NCBI GenBank assembly: GCA_014859075.1
Contig: JACUUW010000003.1
Coordinates: forward strand, 1 to 26,978
DNA from: Desulforudis sp.
Lineage (GTDB): Bacteria; Bacillota; Desulfotomaculia; Desulfotomaculales; Desulforudaceae
Direction of reading: 5' to 3'
DNA: 26,978 bases
The translations under genes and the position numbers were made by a program. The notes under the pieces were generated by a model. That model saw nothing but the letters and a program-made list of their open reading frames with translations. It was not told the DNA's origin and did no database searches. Positions 1-5,968 of the stretch are shown here, one piece after another. How positions within the stretch are numbered: the first letter of the stretch is position 1; every line of letters begins with the position of its first letter.

Positions 1-608
1 TTGGACTCGGCCACGTGGTCGGCGGCGTAACGTTGAATAGCCAGTGAAATAATATCCCTGGCCCGCCGGTCGGCTTCCTCCCTGGCCTTGTTCTCTTTGT
101 CCTTAATCAGCAAGGCGATTTCCTGTTGGATCTCCTGCTGCACGTCGTTAAGCAGAATCTGGCGGGCCTCTTCAGTTGAAAGACCGGAAATCCGCTCCAA
201 CTCTTGAACCTCTTTGTGATAAAGTTCCTTTAATTCGTCGTGCAACTTGGCCAGTTCCGCGTCCTTCTTGCTCAGGTTTTCTTCCTTTTTCTCGATTGCT
301 TCCAGCTTGCGGTCCAGACCTTCTTCCTTCTGCACCAAGCGCCTTTCCTGCCGCTGCAACTCGGCACGGCGTTCCCGACTGTCCCGTTCCACCTCGTTGC
401 GTAGCTTCAATACTTCTTCCTTGGCCAGGACCACGGCTTCTCTTTGCTTCGATTCGGCCTCCCTGGCCGCCTCCTCAAGGATTTTCCTGGACCTTTCCTC
501 GGCCGAAGAGATCTTCATCTCGGCCAGGAACTTCCGCAAAAAATACCCGGCAACAAAAGTGAAGAATGCAGCGACAATAGCAATTATTAGTGCTGCGGTT
601 TCAAGCAA
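1..608 (-). CDS. rny: Ribonuclease Y, N-terminal part (cut by window edge)
   Basis: RNase Y is the membrane-anchored endoribonuclease that starts mRNA decay in Firmicutes. About 202 residues are visible. A hydrophobic segment (residues 5-25, rich in Ala, Ile, Val, Phe) is followed by a long charged Glu/Lys/Arg coiled coil (about 30-150), then the family sequence ISGLSTEEARQILL and the run ending in AADHVAES just before the KH domain, which lies outside the window along with the HD nuclease domain. The start chosen is TTG at 608, preceded by a strong GGGGGGTGA Shine-Dalgarno about five bases away; no ATG fits better, since the next in-frame Met comes after the membrane segment. The gene has its own sigma-A-like promoter at 787-815 and a structured leader. 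Identity is confident from the N-terminal architecture and the conserved motif. Confidence 0.93.
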   Translation of the reverse strand, partial: MLETAALIIAIVAAFFTFVAGYFLRKFLAEMKISSAEERSRKILEEAAREAESKQREAVVLAKEEVLKLRNEVERDSRERRAELQRQERRLVQKEEGLDRKLEAIEKKEENLSKKDAELAKLHDELKELYHKEVQELERISGLSTEEARQILLNDVQQEIQQEIALLIKDKENKAREEADRRARDIISLAIQRYAADHVAES

Positions 609-786
609 TCAATTCACCCCCCTGTAATTATATGTAAACGCAAAAAACCGAGGATTCCCCGGCAGAAAAGAGAATTGGCATTCACCACAAGAATTCCCCG
701 GCATGCTTCGTGCCCGTGATGCCATATTCGGTTATGTATTATTAAACCGACAAGGTAGATGCCAATACTATTTTCTCCCAATCATA
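609..786 (-). promoter_or_regulatory. Structured 5' leader of rny, candidate attenuator
   Basis: This is the transcribed leader of rny if transcription starts just downstream of the promoter at 787-815. Read on the minus strand it contains ATTGGCAT (766-759) exactly complementary to ATGCCAAT (681-674), an enclosed GGCAT/ATGCC hairpin (723-719 with 704-700), two copies of GCCGGGGAAT (702-693 and 663-654), and an intrinsic terminator just before the Shine-Dalgarno. The block GGGGAATTC...GGTGAAT loosely recalls the core of the ydaO (cyclic di-AMP) riboswitch, but I cannot align the rest and do not assign it. A terminator between promoter and start codon implies conditional read-through. Its ligand or factor is unknown. 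Confidence 0.45.
642..662 (-). terminator. Intrinsic terminator inside the rny leader
   Basis: On the minus strand CCGGGG, loop AAT, CCTCGG (six pairs including one G-U) is followed at once by six T residues. It lies about 35 bases upstream of the rny start codon and downstream of the rny promoter. With no gene between promoter and terminator, an attenuation role is the simplest reading. Confidence 0.65.
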
Positions 787-815
787 ATTGTAATGACTTA
801 TGTCCTTCGTGTCAA
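787..815 (-). promoter_or_regulatory. Sigma-A-type promoter for rny
   Basis: On the minus strand a perfect -35 TTGACA (815-810) is separated by exactly 17 bases from -10 TACAAT (792-787, five of six consensus bases). It directs transcription toward rny and leaves a leader of about 170 bases. Confidence 0.75.
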
Positions 816-924
816 GAAAATCAACGGTAGCAACCCAATAAGCACCAATAACTCCCATAATCTATACATGCTGGTAACTATTCTTCCCCGTTTCGGGCTG
901 GCGGTAACCCCGCGTGTCTAGGTG

Positions 925-948
925 AAAAACCCCCGAAATCGGGGGTTT
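925..948 (-). terminator. Terminator downstream of the NifU-like gene
   Basis: A GC-rich hairpin (CCCCCGA/TCGGGGG, flanked by A and T runs) begins a few bases after the stop codon at 953-955. On the minus strand the stem runs into TTTTT. It separates the NifU-like gene from rny, so the NifU-like gene is probably transcribed alone. Confidence 0.7.
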
Positions 949-952
949 GGGG

Positions 953-1177
953 TTATACCTGAACGACTTGCTTCACTTCTGGAACCGCCTGTTTGAGCGA
1001 CCGCTCAATCCCCTGCTTGAGGGTGATGGTGGCCATCGGTCAGCCGGCGCAGGCCCCTTTTAAGCGGACCTTGACCACGCCGTCGTCTTCAACGGCCACC
1101 AGTTCGACATCCCCGCCGTCCCGCTGGAGATAGGGCCGAACCTGATTGATGATCTCTTCAACCTTTTCCTTCAACAA
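953..1177 (-). CDS. NifU-type Fe-S scaffold protein with in-frame UGA (candidate selenoprotein)
   Basis: This 74-residue protein is a stand-alone NifU C-terminal (Nfu) domain, a family that binds a [4Fe-4S] cluster through a CxxC motif and passes it to client proteins. The start is TTG at 1177, eight bases after a perfect AAGGAGG. The reading frame shows family hallmarks: RPYLQRDGGDVEL (residues 14-26), VKVRLKGACAG (35-45) and PMATITLKQGIERSLK. Between them, codon 46 (1042-1040), where the second cluster cysteine belongs, is UGA. Translation then continues in the family pattern to UAA at 955-953, with no frame change. Family-like sequence on both sides and SECIS-like hairpins just downstream favour selenocysteine (Cys-x-x-Sec). 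Alternatives are a nonsense mutation or a base error (TGC to TGA). A gene caller would split or miss it. Confidence 0.75.
978..1024 (-). promoter_or_regulatory. SECIS-like stem-loops after the UGA codon
   Basis: Two mutually exclusive hairpins lie in the mRNA just 3' of the UGA. The first (1024-1000) pairs ACC-CTCAA with TTGAG-GGT, with one bulged C, around loop GCAGGGGA; the loop begins 23 bases after UGA and its first base is G, as bacterial SECIS models require. The second (1008 to about 993) pairs TTGAGC with GCTCAA around loop GGTC, resembling the GGU loop of E. coli fdhF, but 37 bases after UGA, at the far edge of the usual spacing. The region also encodes conserved protein, so the structure could be fortuitous. 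Confidence 0.5.
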
Positions 1178-1264
1178 CTTTGGAACCTCCTTAACAACTG
1201 CACAATTGTTATTAGTATTTTACCTGATTCTCCTGGACAATGTACATGACTTGAGGGGAGTTTC

Positions 1265-1294
1265 TTGCCCGAAACCCCCGACTCGTGCTATAAT
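1265..1294 (+). promoter_or_regulatory. Promoter of tRNA-Leu
   Basis: A consensus -10 TATAAT (1289-1294) follows TTGCCC (1265-1270) with an 18-base spacer. It lies 14 bases upstream of the mature tRNA 5' end, as expected for a tRNA promoter. Confidence 0.65.
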
Positions 1295-1308
1295 TAGGTT
1301 TGCAATGG

Positions 1309-1396
<88 letters not shown>

Positions 1397-1424
1397 GTAT
1401 TATCAAAAGGTTCAAAGATTTGAG

Positions 1425-1453
1425 ACTCGCCCACAGGCGAGTTGTTTCTGTTT
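1425..1453 (+). terminator. Terminator of tRNA-Leu
   Basis: A seven-pair stem ACTCGCC/GGCGAGT around loop CACA is followed by the T-rich tract TGTTTCTGTTT. It begins about 30 bases after the tRNA 3' end. Confidence 0.75.
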
Positions 1454-1591
1454 CCGGATGGTGCTCGGTGACTGAACAGCCGTTGACAAGGCGCTGACCG
1501 AACTGGCGGTAAAGAAAGGCTGGTACAAGCCTTACCAGGCACCGCTCGAGCAGCTTCGAGACACCTTTGCTTATTCCCCCGCGCGAGACGC

Positions 1592-2524
1592 TTAGACGGC
1601 AGGCCGCCCACCAAGGACCGCCGCGTAGGCTGCCAGAGCGATCGACGCGAGTTTCCCATAGGGCGTATCGTGCCGCGAAGTCAACACCACCGGCTTGGTC
1701 GCACCCAGCACCAGGCCGGCCATTTTCCCGCCGGCAAAGTACATAATCGCCTTGCCGAGCAGGTTTCCGGCCTCGATGTTCGGCATCACCAGCAGGTCGG
1801 CCCGCCCGGCCACCGGGCTGTCGATCCCCTTGTGGGCGGCGGCCTCGGCGTTGATGGCCGCGTCCAGGGCCATGGGACCGTCCACCACGACGCCGGTGAT
1901 TTCCCCCCGGGCCGCCAGTTCTTTGAGATGATCGGCATCCACACTGGAAGGCATTCTCGCGCTTACCTTTTCGTTCGCCGAAAGGACGGCCACCCGCGGT
2001 TTTTCCAGCCCGATCCCGTGCAAGAACCGCACGGCGTTTTCGGTAATGGCTTTTTTCTGCAACAGGTCCGGGTCGATGTTGAGGCCGCCGTCAGTCACGT
2101 AGATCAGCCGGTAGTAGCCCGGTATTTCGAAAGCGGCGAGGTGGCTCAAGATACCGCCGCTACGGAGCGCTCCTTCCGGTTTAAGCACCACCCGCATGAA
2201 ATCCGTGCTGTTCACCATGCCTTTCATCAGGAAGTCGGCCCGGCCCTGGGCCACCTCTTCCACGGCGCGGTAGGCGGCCGCCACCGGATCTTCCACGTCG
2301 ATGATTTCGATTCCCTGCAGGTTCAAGCGGTTGGTGATCGCCAGCCGCCAGATCTTTTCTTCCGCACCGACCAGAACGAAGTCAACCAAGTCCTCCTTGC
2401 CGGCGTCGCGCACGGCCTGCAGCACCGTATCGTCCGCGGCCGCCGCCACGCAGAGCCGCGTCTTCGGGAATTGCTTTACGGCGGACATGACCTGCCGGAA
2501 GTTTTCGAAATGCACTGTCCTCAC
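1592..2524 (-). CDS. ptb: Phosphate butyryltransferase (phosphate acyltransferase family)
   Basis: This 310-residue protein belongs to the phosphate acetyl/butyryltransferase family, which swaps CoA and phosphate on short acyl groups (acyl-CoA + Pi to acyl phosphate + CoA) in the cytoplasm. Family features include an N-terminal FVLVGAEEKI stretch, LMKGMVNSTDFMR, FVDADHLKELAARGEITG-like spacing around VDGPMALDAAI, and ADLLVMPNIEAGNLLGKAI near the C-terminus. Pairing with butyrate kinase immediately upstream, only two bases away, favours butyryl or branched-chain acyl substrates over acetyl. The start given is GTG at 2524. A second GTG at 2515 has better Shine-Dalgarno spacing (GGGGTGAGG upstream) and may be the real one. 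Together the two enzymes would make ATP from an acyl-CoA, or activate a short fatty acid in reverse. Confidence 0.85.
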   Translation of the reverse strand: MRTVHFENFRQVMSAVKQFPKTRLCVAAAADDTVLQAVRDAGKEDLVDFVLVGAEEKIWRLAITNRLNLQGIEIIDVEDPVAAAYRAVEEVAQGRADFLMKGMVNSTDFMRVVLKPEGALRSGGILSHLAAFEIPGYYRLIYVTDGGLNIDPDLLQKKAITENAVRFLHGIGLEKPRVAVLSANEKVSARMPSSVDADHLKELAARGEITGVVVDGPMALDAAINAEAAAHKGIDSPVAGRADLLVMPNIEAGNLLGKAIMYFAGGKMAGLVLGATKPVVLTSRHDTPYGKLASIALAAYAAVLGGRPAV

Positions 2525-2526
2525 CC

Positions 2527-3597
2527 CTAACCCCGGCCGTAAGCCAATGCTTGTTCGCGACCCCGCAGAACCCGCAGGATTCCAAGGGCCAACGCCTCCA
2601 TTTCCCGCTCACCCGGCAGAACCTCCACCGGGGCGATAAACGAGACTCGTTTCGCGATGGGCGCCGTAATCAAGCGGGAGTGGGCCATGCCGCCGGTCAG
2701 GACTACGCGGTCGACCCGACCCGTCAGCACCGCCGCCATGGCCCCGATTTCCTTGGACACCTGGTAGACCATCGCGGCAACCACCTCGGCCGCCTCGCCG
2801 TCTCCGGCCGCCACCATTTCCTCCACCCGGCGCAACTCCCTGGTGCCTAGATAAGAGTAAAGCCCGCCCTTGCGGGTGACCAATTCGGCCAGTTCTGCGC
2901 GGCGGCACTGGCGGCTGCAGCAGAGCTCAATCAGGGCGAGCGCCGGAAGGGTACCGCACCGTTCGAGAGAAAAAGGTCCCTCGCTGCCGGCGTTGTTCAC
3001 GTCAACCATGCGGCCGCCCCGGTGGGCGGATACCGAGATGCCGCTGCCGAGGTGGACCACCACCAAGTTCACGTCCGTGTAGTCCCGGCCGAGCCGGGCC
3101 GATACTTCCCGTGCTACCGCCTTGTTGTTCAAGGCGTGGGAGAGGCTGACCCGAGGCAGTCCCTTGAGGCCGGAAAAGCGGGCGACCCCGTCAAGTTCGT
3201 CCACCGACACCGGGTCAACCGTGAAGGCCGGCAACCCCGCCCGGGCAGCCAGCCGCCGGGCCATAATCGCACCCAGGTTGGAGGCGTGCTCACCGAACCG
3301 GTTTGCTGCCAGGTCGTCCTCCATCTCCCGGTCCACCAGGTACACCCCGCCGGCCAGCGGGCGCAAGAGCCCGCCACGGGCGACAACGGCCGCAAACCCT
3401 TCGGGCTCGAACCCCTTATCCGTCAGGACGGCCGATAAACGGGAAAGGCGGTAGTCCAGCTGGGCGGTCACCGGAGAGAAAGAGGCAAGTTGGTCGTCCG
3501 GGTGTACAAGCACGGTCTCCCACCGGCAGTGTTCGTCCTCGTACACGGCCGTCTTGGTAGATGTGGACCCCGGATTAATTACCAGTATCCTGAACAC
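2527..3597 (-). CDS. buk: Butyrate kinase
   Basis: This 356-residue protein is an acetate/butyrate kinase family member (ASKHA fold) that transfers phosphate between acyl phosphate and ADP. Visible motifs are the N-terminal phosphate loop NPGSTSTKTA (residues 9-18), the central VVHLGSGISVSAHRGGRMVDVNNA region typical of butyrate rather than acetate kinases, and VVLTGGMAHS near the C-terminus. The start is GTG at 3597 with GGAGG seven bases upstream. It is the first gene of a two-gene unit with ptb. Substrate could be butyrate, isobutyrate, isovalerate or similar acids; the sequence does not decide. Length fits the family. Confidence 0.92.
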   Translation of the reverse strand: MFRILVINPGSTSTKTAVYEDEHCRWETVLVHPDDQLASFSPVTAQLDYRLSRLSAVLTDKGFEPEGFAAVVARGGLLRPLAGGVYLVDREMEDDLAANRFGEHASNLGAIMARRLAARAGLPAFTVDPVSVDELDGVARFSGLKGLPRVSLSHALNNKAVAREVSARLGRDYTDVNLVVVHLGSGISVSAHRGGRMVDVNNAGSEGPFSLERCGTLPALALIELCCSRQCRRAELAELVTRKGGLYSYLGTRELRRVEEMVAAGDGEAAEVVAAMVYQVSKEIGAMAAVLTGRVDRVVLTGGMAHSRLITAPIAKRVSFIAPVEVLPGEREMEALALGILRVLRGREQALAYGRG

Positions 3598-3631
3598 TTA
3601 GCCACCTCCATCAGGGTCGAAACTTAGAGGA

Positions 3632-3665
3632 AACTTAGGGGTCAGACCTGGTCAGACCCTAAGTT
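3632..3665. repeat. Intergenic palindrome, TTAGGGG family
   Basis: A perfect nine-base inverted pair AACTTAGGG (3632-3640)/CCCTAAGTT (3657-3665) encloses GTCAGACC-TGGTCAGA. A related palindrome is at 15709-15740. It sits between the phosphoglycerate mutase stop and buk, with no T tract on either side, so it is not a classic terminator. Confidence 0.6.
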
Positions 3666-3677
3666 ACTAAGTTACCC

Positions 3678-4889
3678 CTAACTCGGGCGCAAGAAACGGG
3701 CCATCAGTTCGTGGCCGAGCGGCACCCAAAGCCCGCTTTCGGCCGCCGTATCCTCGTCGAAAGCCAAACCGGACCGGGGTTCGCGGCGCCCCTCCCGCAG
3801 GATGGCAAAGGGCACCGGGTCGGCTGAATGGGTCCTGGTCCGCAGCGGGGTGGGGTGGTCGGGCAAGACCATCGCCCGAAACGGCCCCAATTCCTTCAGA
3901 CCGTACAGTACCTCACCCAACACCTGTTTGTCGATCTCCTCGATCGCCCGGACCTTGGTGTCCGGCTCCCCCTGGTGGCCGGCCTCGTCCGGGGCCTCAA
4001 CGTGGATCAGCACAAAGTCCAGACCGTCCGCCAACACCGACAGGGCGGCCTGGGCCTTCCCCAGGAAGTTGGTGTGGATGGTCCCGGTCGTCCCCTCGAC
4101 GTTGACGGAGGTCATCCGTGCACACAGACCGATGCCCTTAATCAGGTCCACGGCCGAGATGACCGCCCCGTCCATTCCGTACCGGTCGCGGAACGAAGGC
4201 AACTCCGGACGGCGCCCCTGGCCCCAGAACCACACCGATGTCGCCTCCCGCAAGCCGGCCGCCCGCCGCTCCCAATTGACCGGGTGGGCCGGCAGGATTT
4301 CACCGCTCGCGGCCATTAAGCGCCGCACCGTATCGCTCCCCGGACCGGTGGGCAGGTAGGGGCGGATCACCCGACCCGAGATGTCGTGCGGCGGCGTAAG
4401 TTCGGTTTCGGCCGGCCCGCCGCGCCAGATCAGCAGGTGCCGGTAGCTGATACCCGGGTAAAAACCCAGCGATTCCGAACCCAGCCGCGCGTTCAGGTAA
4501 TCGATCAACTGCCGGGCCTCGGCCGAGCTGATCTCGCCGGCGGAATAGTCAACCATCGCCCGATCCTCGTAGGCCGCAGCATTGGACAGGGTAACCAGAT
4601 TGCATCGGAAAGCCACATCGGCCGTGTCAAGCTCGATGCCCATGCTGACTGCCTCCAGCGGTGCCCGACCGGTGTAATATATCCGGGGGTCATACCCCAT
4701 TACCGAAAGGTTGGCGACATCGCTCCCCGGGGGATAACCCTCCGGCACCGTCCGTACCAAGCCGATTTCACCCGCGGCCGCCACCAGGTCCATGTGCGGT
4801 GTCCGCGCGTACTGCAGCGGCGTCTTGCCACCAAGCTCAGGACGCGGCTCGTCCGCCATTCCGTCTCCAACGAGAACCAGATACTTCAA
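3678..4889 (-). CDS. apgM: 2,3-bisphosphoglycerate-independent phosphoglycerate mutase, archaeal type
   Basis: This 403-residue enzyme interconverts 3- and 2-phosphoglycerate in glycolysis and gluconeogenesis without a bisphosphoglycerate cofactor. It belongs to the alkaline-phosphatase superfamily branch named for archaea but common in clostridial relatives. Metal and catalytic motifs are visible: LVGDGMAD (residues 6-13), PPGSDVANLSVMGYDP (53-68) with the catalytic Ser62, HVEAPDEAGHQG and LPDHPTP toward the C-terminus. The start is TTG at 4889, preceded by AAGGAGAG about 11 bases away. It stands alone between the buk unit and a divergent small gene. Length matches the family (about 400), clearly unlike the 510-residue GpmI form. 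Confidence 0.93.
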   Translation of the reverse strand: MKYLVLVGDGMADEPRPELGGKTPLQYARTPHMDLVAAAGEIGLVRTVPEGYPPGSDVANLSVMGYDPRIYYTGRAPLEAVSMGIELDTADVAFRCNLVTLSNAAAYEDRAMVDYSAGEISSAEARQLIDYLNARLGSESLGFYPGISYRHLLIWRGGPAETELTPPHDISGRVIRPYLPTGPGSDTVRRLMAASGEILPAHPVNWERRAAGLREATSVWFWGQGRRPELPSFRDRYGMDGAVISAVDLIKGIGLCARMTSVNVEGTTGTIHTNFLGKAQAALSVLADGLDFVLIHVEAPDEAGHQGEPDTKVRAIEEIDKQVLGEVLYGLKELGPFRAMVLPDHPTPLRTRTHSADPVPFAILREGRREPRSGLAFDEDTAAESGLWVPLGHELMARFLRPS

Positions 4890-5022
4890 CCCGACACACT
4901 CTCCTTTCCTGGGTACCGAATCACATTTCGGCGTGCGAGAGCCCGCTTCCTTTTCACAAGGTCAAAATTCGGCGGCGGGCAGCCGGAGGACGATTTTTCA
5001 AGTTGTCACGATACACCAGTAA

Positions 5023-5052
5023 TGGCAATAAATGCACCACCAACGATATAAT
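5023..5052 (+). promoter_or_regulatory. Possible promoter of the 73-residue ORF
   Basis: A consensus -10 TATAAT (5047-5052) lies 28 bases before the start codon, with a weak -35 TGGCAA (5023-5028) at 18-base spacing. The -10 match is strong, the -35 match poor. Confidence 0.45.
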
Positions 5053-5080
5053 ATATTAATAGCGAGGGGGGAATAGTTGG

Positions 5081-5302
5081 ATGAATCGGTATACGCTCAC
5101 CATTGTAAAAGAGGCCAACGACGGCGTTCATTTCAACTTGTTCGTGAATGGCGGCTTGACCAACCTGGGCGGTCTTCTGTACCTTAGAAAGGAAGCTTTC
5201 GACCAGTTGTTCAAGGATCTTTTTCGGGCGTCAAAAGGCAACTGTATCAAGGCTTTCTGCGCCCGGCACCGGAACCGGGATCCGAATACGCCGCCTCAGT
5301 AG
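5081..5302 (+). CDS. Small protein of unknown function (73 aa)
   Basis: I do not recognise this protein. It starts at ATG 5081 with a strong GAGGGGGGAA Shine-Dalgarno nine bases upstream and a TATAAT box before that, which argues that it is real. The N-terminal half (YTLTIVKEANDGVHFNLFVNGG) reads like a small beta-sheet domain, followed by an amphipathic helix (KEAFDQLFKDLFRASKG) and a basic tail with two cysteines. No signal peptide or membrane segment is seen. Its stop codon overlaps the 3' end of the convergent dedA by seven bases. It is the only plus-strand protein gene in the first 17 kb. Confidence 0.65.
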   Translation: MNRYTLTIVKEANDGVHFNLFVNGGLTNLGGLLYLRKEAFDQLFKDLFRASKGNCIKAFCARHRNRDPNTPPQ

Positions 5303-5895
5303 TGCAACCGCCGCCTCCGGTCTAGAAACAGTACCGCGGCGATCACCGCCAGTACACCCAACACGGCAAAACCGAGCAGGCGGGGTTGGATGAAGGCCAG
5401 AATAGTCTGCCACCTGGCACCGAAGAACATTCCCACTCCCAGATACACCGTGCCCCAACCCAGCGCGTAAAGGGAGTTGTATACGAGAAACCACCCCAAA
5501 TGCAAGTGGGACAGGCCGGCCAAGTAGGGAGTCAGGTTGCCGAGTCCGGGGATAAAACGCCCCAGGAGAACAAAGACGCCCGCCGAATAGGCCGGCAGGG
5601 TCTGCTGCTGTAACAGCCTTTCCGGTTCGAGATGTAAGAACCAGTGAAACCGACGGAAAAATGGAGTACCGACATTCTTCCCCAGGATGTAGGCCAGGAC
5701 CGATCCGATGCTGTAGCCGGTGAAAGCGATGCCCAGCGTGGCCGAGAAGTTCAAGGTGCCTTGGTGTACCAGAATCCCCGCCAGGATCATGACCACGGCT
5801 CCAGGGAAAAAAGGCACCCCGAGAGCCTCCAGTACCGTCCCCACCAGTACACCGCCCAAGCCGAACGCCGACAGGAGGTCAAGCACTGACTCCAA
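5296..5895 (-). CDS. DedA family membrane protein
   Basis: This 199-residue integral membrane protein belongs to the DedA/SNARE-associated (VTT) family, whose members act as undecaprenyl-phosphate or phospholipid flippases. Hydrophobic segments lie near both ends and in the middle. Family motifs include a re-entrant ALGVPFFPGAVVM, GYSIGSVLAYILGKNVG, and FVLLGRFIPGLGNLTPYLAGLSH with the conserved Arg and Pro-Gly. I chose TTG at 5895, which has GGGAGG about eight bases upstream; the frame continues upstream to an ATG-like start at 5937 without a good ribosome site. It lies downstream of pyk, probably the last gene of the operon. The substrate cannot be told. Confidence 0.88.
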   Translation of the reverse strand: MESVLDLLSAFGLGGVLVGTVLEALGVPFFPGAVVMILAGILVHQGTLNFSATLGIAFTGYSIGSVLAYILGKNVGTPFFRRFHWFLHLEPERLLQQQTLPAYSAGVFVLLGRFIPGLGNLTPYLAGLSHLHLGWFLVYNSLYALGWGTVYLGVGMFFGARWQTILAFIQPRLLGFAVLGVLAVIAAVLFLDRRRRLHY

Positions 5896-5968
5896 GGGTA
5901 TCTCCCTCCCGGACTTTATGATACCCGGTGGAGTCATCGCAATTCGCGGTATAAATTAGTTGCGCGGA

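Noticed and set aside
176..627. Plus-strand open frames opposite rny
   Set aside because: Composition is Ser/Pro/Arg-rich, typical of antisense to a Glu/Lys coiled coil; no ribosome site. The minus-strand frame matches RNase Y.
703..921. Plus-strand 72-codon frame
   Set aside because: It runs across the rny promoter and leader, has no Shine-Dalgarno and no recognisable protein pattern.
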